47,484 nt of DNA from Chara braunii (GCA_003427395.1 BFEA01000073.1:3575608-3623091); one strand, 5' to 3'. Positions 19,907 to 30,299 are shown, counted from the first letter of the stretch. Numbers and translations are program-made. The notes: generated by a model not told the origin, from the sequence alone.

Positions 19907-20893
19907 GGGCTTGAGTGTGTGATTGCATTTGAGGAAAGAAAGTCGGTAGTGCTGAATGTATACGACCCACGTTTCGGGTCTGGCGAGGTCGCGTGGGGGG
20001 GTGTTGTATTCGCAGGGTGGCCTGAAGTGCGACCACAAACTGTTTTCGTGACCGCGCCGAGGTTACCCCGTTATAGTATTTTGGGGAACTCCATAGTAGT
20101 TACACCCGTGCTCAAGCCTCCAGCGAGGGAACATGCGGGAGCTGCTGAGGGCATCCTCGCTGACATGAACTCTACGGGTCTGTAGCCATTGCCGTCGTCC
20201 TGCTGTAGCACGACGCCTATACCATACTGACTCGTGTCCGTGGTGACGACAAATGGCAAGGACGGATCTGCTGCTTTGAGGATAGGATACTCTATTAACG
20301 CGCGCTTCAACTTCCTTAGCGCCGACGTACAATCTTGCTGGCTGGCGGCGCGGGAGCATCAGAGCGGCATGAAGGGACCGACGGGTTGAGGGTCAGGCGG
20401 GGCTATCCCCCTTGGTTTTGTCGATGGTGGCGTCCGATCGGTGGTGGCACTTTCTAAGTAATTCTTTTTAGCGTCGTGTTTCTATTAATTGCTTGTTATA
20501 ATCCGGCATGCCGTTGACCTGGACACGACGCCGGGCTTAATGGCCGTCACGGCAGTCGAGGACCTTGAGTGCGCGCCTCGTTTGACGGGTTCGCGGGTCC
20601 AGGATGTTAGCGAAAGTCTTCTACCACGTCGTTGCTAAGAACACGGCGTGGTCAGGGCTTGAGTGTGTGATTGCATTTGAGGAAAGAGAGTCGGTAGTGC
20701 TGAATGTATATGACCCACGTTTCGGGCCTGGCGAGGTCGCGTGAGGGGGTGTTGTATTCGCAGGGTGGCCTGAAGTGTGACCACGAACTGTTTTCATGAC
20801 CGCGCCGAGGTTACCCCGTTATAGTATTTTGGTGAACTCTATAGTAGTTACACCCGTGCTTAAGCCTCCAACGAGGGAACATGCGGGAGCTGC
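19907..20893. repeat. 741-bp tandem unit: end of copy A and whole of copy B
   Basis: 19907-20145 completes copy A, and 20153-20893 is copy B. Copy B contains an antisense RNase H fragment (20153-20345, VVTTDTSQYGIGVV with the catalytic Asp intact), then the same non-coding block as copy A. Both copies share an identical breakpoint at GGCTGGCGGCGCGGGAGC, so the fusion predates the duplication. The junction has a short CTGAGGG microhomology. A third, diverged relative of the non-coding block lies at 27620-27905 without RNase H. Confidence 0.9.
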
Positions 20894-21325
20894 ACCCACC
20901 AGCAGGGGCGATATCTGCTGTAGCGGGTGGGTGGTACCAGCCAAGGGCTAGCCGGTAGCATCATGACCAAGCTTCTTCGATGGGTCAGTCATCGTGCCTC
21001 CCCTCTGGTCCTCTCCCCCTATGGACTTCAGCAGTCCCTGCTCAATGCTACTCGGCAGGGCCAACGGTACATCGATAGGCAGCAGCGGGCGAGGCAGCGA
21101 GCGCAGAGTCACGGGGGAGGCACAGGACAGGCTCAGCGAGGCAGCGGGCGACGGACATTGAAGTACAACAGCAGACGGGCGATGAGCGCTAAGCCAGAGC
21201 GGCGGGTCCGGTTGGGCTGCGCTAGCAGAAGCGGGCGAAGCAAGGCTGCGAAGCGACATGCGTTAGGCCAACCAAGCGGAGTGTAGCAGAAGACAGTATG
21301 GAATAGCGAAGGAATGGAGTTCTCC
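20894..21325. other. No gene seen
   Basis: GC-rich, purine-biased sequence full of GGGCGAGGCAGCG-like phrases. Frames here have strongly biased composition with no motif. Weakly similar to 28640-29050 in inverse orientation. Confidence 0.4.
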
Positions 21326-21972
21326 CCCGATTCGAGATGGAATCGGGCAAGCTAGGGAGTGAAAACAGAGATGTGAAGCACCGCGAATCCATTGGCACGA
21401 TCAGAGTCGCAGAAGGATAGTGGCTGCTGTGCCATGAGGGCTACGAGCAGCGCTGGAAGTGGCAAGGTGCAGGGATGAGCTAAGTGAACCTGGCGCAAAA
21501 TCGTGCCAGGGTTCATTCAGAAATGGGGTGGTAGAAAGCAGTGATGGCGGAGACGGGTGAAAGTCGGACAGGAGTGCGAATATCGTTGTTAATCCGATTC
21601 TCAACAAAATCGGCTAGAATAGGAATCGATTTGGGGGCTTTAGCCCCTGGCGAATCAATTAGTGAGGTCAGAATGTGAGGGAAGTTAGTAGGATTAGAGA
21701 TAGAAGATAGATGGGGTGCGCGGAGGATGGTGGAAGAAGGCTATGTCGAAGGGAAAAATTAAAGAAAACTCACTCGATTCTTCATGAAATCGAGTGAGTG
21801 AAGGTGTTACGGTAGGGTTTTAGAGCATTGTGAATTAGTTGGTGGAGTTAGATTTAGGAAAGGAGTGTCAGTTTGTGTGCTATGAGAAAACGGGCTGCGT
21901 GGAGAGGTGGTAGAGGTGGATATGGTGAGGGTGAAAAACGGTGATATCGCTCGATCCTGCATAGAATCAAGC
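21326..21972 (+). repeat. Hairpin array, family C (variable stem, constant centre)
   Basis: Four units: 21326-21347, 21594-21613, 21768-21799 and 21949-21972. The centres ATTCGAGATGGAAT, ATTCTCAACAAAAT, ATTCTTCATGAAAT and ATCCTGCATAGAAT are related. The arms outside them differ (CCCG/CGGG, CCG/CGG, ACTCACTCG/CGAGTGAGT, GCTCG/CAAGC) yet pair with each other. A related stem with a different centre lies at 21485-21515. DNA between units is also repeated (GTGAATTAGTTGGTGGAGTTAG-type phrases), so the whole is a diverged ~180-260-bp tandem array. Confidence 0.75.
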
Positions 21973-22126
21973 AAACTAAAGGCCGAGGCGGGGGCTCTAT
22001 GTAGCTGCGAGTTAGATCATGAGCTTAGTTCTTAACGCTAGTAGATGGATTCGGAGGTACGGGAGATAGGAGCTGCGACGAATGAATCTACCCATACTGT
22101 AGTGGAAGGTTTATTCTATTTTGTTC

Positions 22127-22220
22127 AGCCTATTGTTGGCATGCACGCGAAGTCAGTCGTGGGATTGAAGGCTTAGCCTATTGTTGGCATGCACGCGAAG
22201 TCAGTCGTGGGATTGAAGGC
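22127..22220. repeat. Perfect tandem duplication, 48-bp unit
   Basis: AGCCTATTGTTGGCATGCAC... occurs at 22127 and again at 22175 with no mismatch over 46 bp. It is either very recent or an assembly duplication. Confidence 0.95.
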
Positions 22221-22950
22221 ATACCTGCCGCAAGTGTGTTTGTCTATCGTCAGCCGCTTGCAGCTCCTTCTCGCTCGTGGCTCCTCATCTCTGTTATGCA
22301 GCAGATAAGATTGTGAACCTGGTCGTGAGGTCGGCCAGGTGCATGAAGAAGGAAGGAAACGATTTGTGCCTCGACTTTACTCAGAGCAACTAACCTCTCT
22401 GTGTGCACGGGTTTCGGACAACACTCTGTACTTCTGTATTCCAGCTGGAGTTTCTCTTCACGAGGACGGCCGCAAGATGGATGGTGACCTGACCGGGTCG
22501 ACGTGTAGGCCAAATATACAGAAGAAGAAAAGATGAATAGCGGCATAAAGTAAAAGCGCACGCAAGAGGGAGCAAGGAAAACACCTACCTCGATGACTAA
22601 TAGTGCAACAACCCTCGGGAGCCGAGTTTCCTTTTGTTTCCTGTTCCTTGGCGTATTGGGTGAAAACGAGTGGGCGCAGCCTCGCAAGTGGCAGTGTATA
22701 GCTCCACGTTCAAGTAAAGGATTCATTTTGATTCTGCCCATTCCATTGGCGGGAATACCAGTCCTCTACATTTCCGAGTGCACAGTGACGAGGAGGAAGG
22801 ACATACGTATCTGCTGGTGGCGTGAAAGAACTGTCGTGGACAAATTTATATTCCCGTGTCTGCAAAAAATTCCCTCTCTTTCAGTACATAGCGAAGCTGC
22901 TCAATCAATGCGCATGTGAAGCCGTTGGACCGCAGATGAGAGTCTGAATC
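22221..22950. other. No gene seen
   Basis: Frames of 160 and 108 codons on opposite strands overlap here without recognisable motifs. I do not call either a gene. Confidence 0.45.
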
Positions 22951-22952
22951 CA

Positions 22953-23060
22953 GTGGCCTAGCCCAGTTGGTAAAGGCACTCAAGGGGCATTCAGGAGGTC
23001 TTGGGCTCAGTCCCCATCGGCCTCGTGCACATGAGCGAGCTTGGTGCCCACCACATAGAG
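22953..23060 (+). mobile_element. tRNA-derived SINE-like head
   Basis: Box A TAGCCCAGTTGG (22959-22970) and box B GGGCTCAGTCCCC (23003-23015) have tRNA-like spacing within GTGGCC...GGCCTC. The acceptor arms do not pair, so this is a decayed tRNA or, more likely, the 5' head of a SINE. The 3' end is not defined. Confidence 0.55.
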
Positions 23061-23382
23061 GAGTGTCAATGCGGCGTTGACTTACCTGCTAGGTCGTACG
23101 CTGTTCGCTGCTGACCGAAGAGATGGAGGGTGAGTGGCAAAAACTACAGATTCGGTCTTTGGTTAGCAGCGTCGTTCACTGCAAAATAAAGCTACAGCAG
23201 GCCAATTGAGCTGTGCAAGCTAGGTGGTTGGGCGGTGTACAAACTGCCCATTAAGAAAGACAGTTGGAGGAAGGCCGAGAGATCACAGACGTACCTGTGG
23301 CCAGGATACTCTGGGTCCTAGGGCTTGGCGAAGGGGGTTTACTGCTGCGATTTGGAAGGACCATCGGGGGGTCAAAGCTTAA

Positions 23383-23690
23383 TTGTTTGATCTTAAATTG
23401 GTCGGTTGCTTGCCACATTGGCCATCATTGCGGGGCCCTCAGGCGAGTAAAGGTATCAAGGCCCTCTCGCGCGAGTCTGAGAGCACCACCCTTGTATCTG
23501 AGAGACTCAATGACAACTCCTTCTGCCCTTTTGACTCCAAGTCTGGTCTATTGGTTCTGAGAGGAAGGCGGCAGGCGGGATTGCAACATGTAGGACCGCG
23601 ACGAGACTCTGTGGGGAGTCCACCCACCGATTGCGGAAGCTCTGCCGGAACCTAGGCGAGGTTCTGGAGGCAGGGAACTGACAAGTATGT
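23383..23690 (+). pseudogene. Coding trace shared by repeat copies 1 and 2
   Basis: The plus frame reads HWPSLRGPQASKGIKALSRE, SESTTLVSERLND and later TDCGSSAGT. The inverted copy at about 31960-31640 (minus) can be read as WSSLRDPHASEGTNALLRE, SESTLLVSETLN and TDCGSSAGT. Many differences between the copies are conservative at protein level. The protein is not recognised. It may be a remnant of a transposon gag or of a captured exon. Frames are interrupted in both copies. Confidence 0.35.
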
Positions 23691-23935
23691 ATTTTTTCAA
23701 TTTGTATGAATCCATTATACCCATGCTTGATTATTTCCTTGTAGTTTGATTGATGTGTGTATGTGTTGCCCCTATGACTTTGTTTTTTTCCAGGACATAA
23801 TCAGACTGAATGGACGAAATGTGTGAGAGTGAAGTATAAGTTTCAGTTTTATTTTGATTGAAAGCAGACAAAGGGGTGAAACTGGGGGAAGGTGGGAGGA
23901 AGGCATACTGCATACGTTTGACCGGGTTAACCAAG

Positions 23936-24710
23936 GACTGGGCATTGTTTCTAAGTTGAATGCCCCAGAGCTATGTTTATTTGGCTGTTTTCTGAAGGGC
24001 CAAATATTTTTTCTAAGATGAATGGTCTGGTTGTTGTTTTGTTTTAGGGTATTAACTATGAAAACTTTTAAGGGTCAGACATTGTTTCTAAGACGAATGG
24101 TCTGACCGATGTTTATTTTGGGTGGTTTCTAAACAGTCTCTGGGTCTTGACCCAGAGTACTCTGCCTTTTTCAATGTTGAGAAAAGAGGGTTGAGCATTG
24201 CTTTTAAGACGAATGACTCAACTTTTTTGGTTGTTTTATTCTGAGGGAGGTTCAGGTCAAAGACTGGACATTGTTTCTAAGACAAATGGTCTAAGTCTGA
24301 GGCCACTGGATTTTAACATGAACAAGGGAATATGACTCTCTATATATTTCTATACCTATATGCTTATAAGAACAAGGTTAACCAAACATTATTTTTAAGA
24401 CGAATGGTCTGACTATAGCCTTATCACAAATTAAGAGAGTATAATTAATGAGCTATAACTGAAGGTAACCTAGGCCGATTGAGCATTGTTTCTAAGTCGA
24501 ATGACTCAGTCCTACATCCAATTTTGAACATAAACTCAAAAACATATATATAACTTGGCTATGAAACAGATCAGGGCAACTAAGTATTGTTTCTAAGACG
24601 AATGACTTAGTCATATGCCCAATGAAAAGAGAAGTAGTTGTGCAACCTGTTCGTGTATAACTAAGGCAAAAAGTTGGCATTGTTTCTAAGACGAATGACC
24701 TAACTCGATG
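23936..24710 (+). repeat. Hairpin array A, nine units
   Basis: Cores like CATTGTTTCTAAGACGAATG start at about 23943, 24004, 24080, 24196, 24269, 24387, 24484, 24585 and 24678. Flanking arms vary but pair: GGTCAGAC/GTCTGACC, GTTGAG/CTCAAC, AGACT/AGTCT, ACTAAG/CTTAGT, CTGGGC/GCCCCAG. Unit spacing is about 60-115 bp. A 9-bp palindrome with no core, CTCTGGGTC-TT-GACCCAGAG (24138-24157), lies in the series. Confidence 0.88.
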
Positions 24711-24801
24711 CCCTATGTAAGCTGGGTAAGAAGGGATAAATCATTGAAAGGCTATGAACTATTGTTTGCCAACGATGACTTGCGATGGTGAGAGTACTTA
24801 C

Positions 24802-24925
24802 CTTTGTGGTCTGACCTGCATGTGACAAAGTGAGATTGCTACCTAGCCTGAGTTTCTGTTGGACAGGTAGTTGCTTTACTTGCTCGTCACGTGCTAGAGT
24901 GATAGGAGTTAGGTAAATTTATGCA
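24802..24925 (-). pseudogene. Small conserved frame, copy 1 (with stop)
   Basis: Antisense reading ENA-stop-IYLTPITLAR, then EQVKQLPVQQKLRL and HAGQTTK, ending at a GTAAGT donor-like site at 24801-24796. It is the homologue of the frames at 30300-30480 and 39367-39546. One stop is present in this copy. Confidence 0.4.
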
Positions 24926-24984
24926 TTTTCTTAGCTATTTTATTTACTTAGATCAATTCATGCATTTTTTGGATCAATTCTTAC

Positions 24985-25320
24985 ACTTGGCTTTGTATAA
25001 ATCTTGGCAAGTGACTTTCTCTATGGGAAGCGCTGCCGAAATTTCTACAAAAACCAAGGAGTTGGTCAAACTTTACCTTTTTTAGAATCCAACCTTTCTG
25101 ACTTTTTTGACTTAGTAAAATTTGGATTTTTTTTTTTTTTAAAGGGAGTGCTGCCCAAATTTTTGCTAATTCAAGGAGTTAGACAAAATTAGACCTTGAG
25201 AAGTCAAAGTCATTTTAAATTCTGAACTTAACTCTGTATAAGTCTTGGAATAACATTTTCTCTAAGGAAAGCGCTGCTGAAATTTTCTTAGTTTAAAGGA
25301 GTTAGATTATTTTGACAAGT
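24985..25320 (+). repeat. Long stem-loop units (family D), copy 1
   Basis: Three diverged ~120-bp units share GGGAAGCGCTGCCGAAATTT, followed by GGAGTTRG. Short complementary ends flank the third (TTAACTC / GAGTTAG). The unit is better preserved in copies 2 and 3. Confidence 0.6.
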
Positions 25321-25910
25321 GACAATTCTGGCAATCCACCCTGAATAGGAAAAATGCTGCCATAGGTCTGCCTTGTGTTGGGCACTAACTTAAAGGCAAG
25401 TTTAGGCTTAGCTTGTAGAAGGGTCTTGGGTGAGAATGTGTTATGGAGCTGTATTCTCCATACACATATGATTTTAGCTTGGGGATTGACCTGTCTTGTG
25501 TTACAGGTCTTCTTGATCGATTGATTCAGGATTAGGGCTAGATTAAGCTTGATCCTACAAGGATCATCTTCTCTTATCACTGATAACAGGTCGGTTGCCG
25601 ATTCGTCGGTTTACGATTCAACTCCAATCCACTCCTGTCACTCAACCTAAAGGCTTTAACATTGTGATTTGAACTGTTTTATTAAGTTTTCACCCTGACT
25701 TTATTTGAATGGTCATTGGAGAAAAGTACTGAGTGTTTTATTTTGAGGAGTTGCACAAAGAATGAGGCTTATATGGCTAAAAGCAAGGAGTGTGAGTGCA
25801 GAGAATGGTTCAAGTTGACCCCATGTAGTGCATGAACTTTTTGGTTGAATCTTTGATGTGATTGCAAGTATGTTTGGTGATTCGGACTTTGGATTTGATT
25901 GCCTGCGCTC

Positions 25911-25914
<4 letters not shown>

Positions 25915-25969
<55 letters not shown>
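25915..25969. repeat. (TA)n microsatellite
   Basis: Pure TA to the gap edge. Confidence 0.97.
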
Positions 25970-26714
25970 NNNNNNNNNNNNNNNNNNNNNNNNNNNNNNN
26001 NNNNNNNNNNNNNNNNNNNNNNNNNNNNNNNNNNNNNNNNNNNNNNNNNNNNNNNNNNNNNNNNNNNNNNNNNNNNNNNNNNNNNNNNNNNNNNNNNNNN
26101 NNNNNNNNNNNNNNNNNNNNNNNNNNNNNNNNNNNNNNNNNNNNNNNNNNNNNNNNNNNNNNNNNNNNNNNNNNNNNNNNNNNNNNNNNNNNNNNNNNNN
26201 NNNNNNNNNNNNNNNNNNNNNNNNNNNNNNNNNNNNNNNNNNNNNNNNNNNNNNNNNNNNNNNNNNNNNNNNNNNNNNNNNNNNNNNNNNNNNNNNNNNN
26301 NNNNNNNNNNNNNNNNNNNNNNNNNNNNNNNNNNNNNNNNNNNNNNNNNNNNNNNNNNNNNNNNNNNNNNNNNNNNNNNNNNNNNNNNNNNNNNNNNNNN
26401 NNNNNNNNNNNNNNNNNNNNNNNNNNNNNNNNNNNNNNNNNNNNNNNNNNNNNNNNNNNNNNNNNNNNNNNNNNNNNNNNNNNNNNNNNNNNNNNNNNNN
26501 NNNNNNNNNNNNNNNNNNNNNNNNNNNNNNNNNNNNNNNNNNNNNNNNNNNNNNNNNNNNNNNNNNNNNNNNNNNNNNNNNNNNNNNNNNNNNNNNNNNN
26601 NNNNNNNNNNNNNNNNNNNNNNNNNNNNNNNNNNNNNNNNNNNNNNNNNNNNNNNNNNNNNNNNNNNNNNNNNNNNNNNNNNNNNNNNNNNNNNNNNNNN
26701 NNNNNNNNNNNNNN
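25970..26714. other. Assembly gap (745 N)
   Basis: The gap begins in (TA)n. By comparison with copies 2 and 3 it should hold about 0.6-0.8 kb of the repeat family. Confidence 0.99.
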
Positions 26715-27130
26715 TGTGCGCGTGGAGCGTGTAATGCGTCCTAGTCAACCGGCGACGAGTCGCGCTTGGGACCTCAGCCCCCCAAGATGTCGGTTTGTGT
26801 GTGGGTTCGATAGAGGCGAAATACCGCACGTACCCCCTATGCTAAAACGAACGAGAAATGCCCTTGGCTGACCCACCTCTGCGATTGCAACTGATCAACT
26901 TTCGTACTATGGACTAGTAGCTCGGCGCGGATACGCCCACCGAAGGGAGGTGTCAACTCCCGTAAGGTGGAGGTAAGTCATGCCTCGCATAGGCCCTATC
27001 CTGTCGTAGGGGCTTGCGGGAGGTATGGCTGGCACACTCGGCCAAAGCGGCTTGCGGAAACTCCATATGTATTCGCAACGAGGAAGTAGACCAACTCCTG
27101 CGTGACGTGGCCGGGAGGGTTCTGCGATGT
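26715..27130 (+). repeat. GC-rich terminal block of the repeat family
   Basis: GATGTCGGTT(C/T)G, GCGATTGCA, GATACGCCCACC(G/A)AAGGGA and GGTGGAGGTAAGT recur at 33900-34310 and 41130-41525, with a truncated copy at 40910-41026. The GGAG/GTAAGT phrase resembles a splice donor. It is non-coding. Confidence 0.85.
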
Positions 27131-27619
27131 CGGTGCGAATACCCTTACAAGGGTATCCGCCTTAGTTTTTGCAAGCGACAGAAAATAAGTTTAGTTTAAA
27201 GTTTGAATATGGCAGTGTCCGTTGTCTATGCGGCTGATGGTTGACTAGAATAAAGAGTGTGTGGACGCGAGGAATTAAGGCACGCGTGATCTTTTTAATT
27301 GTTGATGATTGAAGAGTTGGCGTAATCGCCGGCCGGATTTTTTTTACTTTCTGATTCAGTTAGGATTAAAAAGATTATATCTCGGTGATTGATGTGCTTG
27401 TCAGTGACCCATGTGCATGAGCGGAGAACAACATCGACAACAAGGAGGCTTTGAAGTGTTTTCGGTAGACCCGCGCGTCGCGCGATGTCCGTTTGTTTAG
27501 GCGTTCGTCGGAGCTAGACCCCGACTTGGGCCTAGCACTATTAGTTATAGTGTCGGACTTCTATCTGAGAGATTCAGGGATCGAGATCGAGCGGCGACGA
27601 CCCGCGGTTATTAGAGTAG
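27131..27619. other. No gene seen
   Basis: Contains a perfect ATACCCTT-AC-AAGGGTAT hairpin (about 27141-27158). There is no coding signal. Confidence 0.5.
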
Positions 27620-27905
27620 TACAAGGGAGACCGAGGGGTTGAGGGCCCGACGGGGCTATCCCCTTTGGTTTTGCCGTCGGCGACGTTAGGACGGTGCTAA
27701 CATTTTCGTTTCCCTCGTTCGTCATATTTCGTCGATTAAAAATTTAAATATTTTATTATCGGTCTTTTCTTGGCTCAGGGGCGGCGCCGGTTCTTAGAGG
27801 CCTTCACGGCAGTCGAGAACCTTAAGCACGGGCCTTCCGTGGATGACTTACGAGTTTCCGCGTGTTTGGGATGCTGGCGAAAATCCTCCACGTTGTCCGT
27901 CCTTA
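27620..27905 (+). repeat. Diverged third copy of the 741-bp unit's non-coding block
   Basis: GAGGGGTTGAGGG, GGGGCTATCCCCTTTGGTTTTG and CACGGCAGTCGAGAACCTTAAG match 15815-16060 and 20375-20615 in order. Confidence 0.75.
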
Positions 27906-28096
27906 GACGCGGGCTGATGAAGTCGATGTGCGTGCGAGCCGGCGGGTGATTAGCCCACGGGCGGGAGGGAACGTGAGTGGCGGGGCTTTTTGCGGGAGCA
28001 CCATCCGTCCTCCGCAAAAACGCAAGAAGGCACGACGCCATACTACAACAGGTACGTATTTCTGTCCGCCCTGCACCTCTCTCTCTTCCTCAACAA

Positions 28097-28097
28097 A

Positions 28098-28181
<84 letters not shown>
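28097..28181. repeat. (CT)n microsatellite
   Basis: About 40 CT units. Confidence 0.97.
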
Positions 28182-28183
<2 letters not shown>

Positions 28184-28249
28184 GCTGCGCGTCCGGCCTC
28201 ATGCTACCTCCAACGATGGGATGAGCAAAATGAAACGAATATTCCGCTA

Positions 28250-28640
28250 AAGCACGGAAAGATACATCGCTTATCTCAAAACTCCTTCTTTGCCTGGGCG
28301 CAGCTTCGTTCCAACATTATGCAAAAAGTAACCACCCAAACTCAAATCTATTTCCACCATTACATTCGCAGTAGGTTGGAACCTCTAAAACCAATCTTCT
28401 CTCGCTCGATTTCATTTAAAAACGAGCGAGATAGAATTTCCTCACTCCCCACCCTTTTTCCACCATAGCTCCCCATGACTTATTTCCCTACTAGCTCTAA
28501 TTCTACTAACTTTCTACCTAAACTAACCTCGAATTCGCAATCGCCCTGCTTCGAAACCCCCGAGTAGGTTCTTTCCCCGCCCGATTTTATCAAGAAACGG
28601 GCGGGCTTTGCCATTTCCTTCCCACCATCTCCGACCTCTC
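28250..28640 (-). repeat. Family C hairpins, inverted copy
   Basis: Hairpins at 28400-28431 (TCTCGCTCG/CGAGCGAGA) and 28576-28605 (CCCGCCCG/CGGGCGGG). On the minus strand the centres read TTTTTAAATGAAAT and TTTCTTGATAAAAT, matching the centres at 21326-21972. Intervening sequence also matches that region in inverse orientation (GCGAATGTAATGGTGGAAATAG). Confidence 0.75.
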
Positions 28641-30287
28641 CCTGGCGTCGCGCGCACCCGGCGCAACTTCCCATCCGGGTTCACTCAGCCCGCTCTCACC
28701 ACCGTGTCGGCCCCGTCCTCCTTCGAGGCTATCGCTCACAACATCCGGCCGCAACGACCCTACAACACCCAGCGCCCCCTTCTCTCTGCGCTTACTCCGG
28801 CCATAGCCTGCTCGCTATCTACATGCATCCACCGCACCTTTCCGTCCATATTCATCCGCCCCCCCTACTGCTTCGCCCGTTCGCTCGTTTTTGCCTCACT
28901 CACGTCCGGTTCTTGCGCTCCGTCGGCCTTTTCTCTGCTGCCTCGCTCGCTGTCCCTTCCTATGCACGCACCGGCGCTCGACGCAGCGGCCCACCCGGCA
29001 ACGTCAACACCTACATTGCGCCTGGCTCGACTGCTCACCTCTTGTCAACGCAATGCCCGGTCGTAGCGGCCCGTGACGGCCAGAGTTGTTTGGTCAGGCG
29101 ATATCTCAGAAACCGGCTGACCCCGCGACGGCCCAATTAGTCTTTCTCCCTATACCCAATTCCGACGGATGATCCGCACGTCTGTGTCGCTCCCACCCTC
29201 CGCCTTAGCGCCTCCCCAGTCTACCTTTGGCCTGCCTTGCTCAGTCTGTGTTTGCCACCACCTCGGGTCCCCGACGGCCGCCCACACACAGACAGTGGTC
29301 ACATAGTCAGGGGGGCGGGCCTGCTACAGGCTCGTGGTACGGCTTTAACTGGAGCGGGTCCCAACGTGGGTCTTAGCGGCAGTGGCAAATATTTGAATGA
29401 GGACTTTGAAGAACCGGAGTGGAGGGGAGTGCCGCGGGCATACTTACACCCAACCCTTCCTCCGCGGGCTGGAAGATTAATTCGATTGAACTCATCCAGC
29501 CGACAGGGGTAGCGGGAGGAATGAGCCGCGAATTAGGGACTTACTAATGGGCCAGAGCGTCGCTCGCGATGTCGAAGGAAGTGGTCGCTCCCTATCTCGT
29601 TGAAGCGCGTAACTGAACAGCGTGCATCTGACCGTGCTCCGGCGAGAGATCCATTCGATTTTGCGCATCCTACCGAGGGGTTAGCGTGAAGCCAGCTGCA
29701 GGGTTGGAGGCTTACCAGTCGGCAGGTGTGTTCGGGCGGAAACACCCATTCGAGTCTGCTCATTTCATCAATGGAAGTAGCATGGGGCCGGTCGTAGGAT
29801 TGAGAACCTACTTGTCTGCAGGGGTGATCGGGCGGGGTTGGAGGCTTACCTGTTGACCGGTACTTCGCCCACTGAGGGAGAATCGACGGGCTGCATGCTG
29901 GCGGAAGAATTGGCGGGCTTTAGCGAGCGAAGTAGAGGGACAGCGGAACACAGTGTTAGAAACATACCTGTTCAGCTAGTGCGCTGACCAGCCCAGCGGT
30001 CTGGGTGTGTGAAGCAGTGAGCAAGGGAGGTACATAGAGTAGAAGGAACGGGGTGCCACGACTGGTCTATGAACGGTCGTTGTTGCGAGCTAAAAAGGGG
30101 TCGGCGTGGCCCGCGGCCTGAGAAGTAGCAACGCAGGGGCTCTTCATCGTGGTCAGCTTCGCAGAAGGGCTGTTGGGTGGCTAGCAAAAGGAAGAGCAAG
30201 GCTTGACAGGTTGAGAGCTCGTCCGTGGCCCTATGGGTGGTGATGCCGGTTGTTGCTAGATACGGCAAACAACACAATGACTCATTT
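28641..30287. other. No gene supported
   Basis: GC-rich. The frame at 28608-29066 is Ser/Pro/Ala-rich and lacks motifs. Phrases such as TTGGAGGCTTACC (29706, 29839) repeat locally. Nothing recognised. Confidence 0.4.
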
Positions 30288-30299
30288 ACCAAGTATAAC

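Larger units (their letters stand above)
23100..27130 (+). mobile_element. Large non-coding repeat family, copy 1
   Basis: Aligns in order with the other two copies: a leader with coding traces (23100-23690), a hairpin array (23936-24710), a block with a small antisense frame (24780-24930), long stem-loop units (24985-25320), a conserved block containing TGATAACAGGTCGGTTGCCG (25480-25640), an AT-rich part, a (TA)n tract and gap, then a GC-rich terminal block (26715-27130). No transposase or RT was found inside. Its class is unknown. It could be a large non-autonomous element, and copy 3 leads directly into a Ty3/gypsy RT. Confidence 0.6.

Noticed and set aside
22127-22220. 48-bp duplication as a regulatory tandem repeat
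   Set aside because: Only two perfect units in a draft assembly. It may be a collapse or duplication artefact, with no further evidence.
25858-26871. Long frames spanning the second gap
   Set aside because: Composed of N and (TA)n and carry no evidence.
27903-28468. Frames over 27903-28468 with SLSLSL or RERERE
   Set aside because: Translation of the (CT)n microsatellite.
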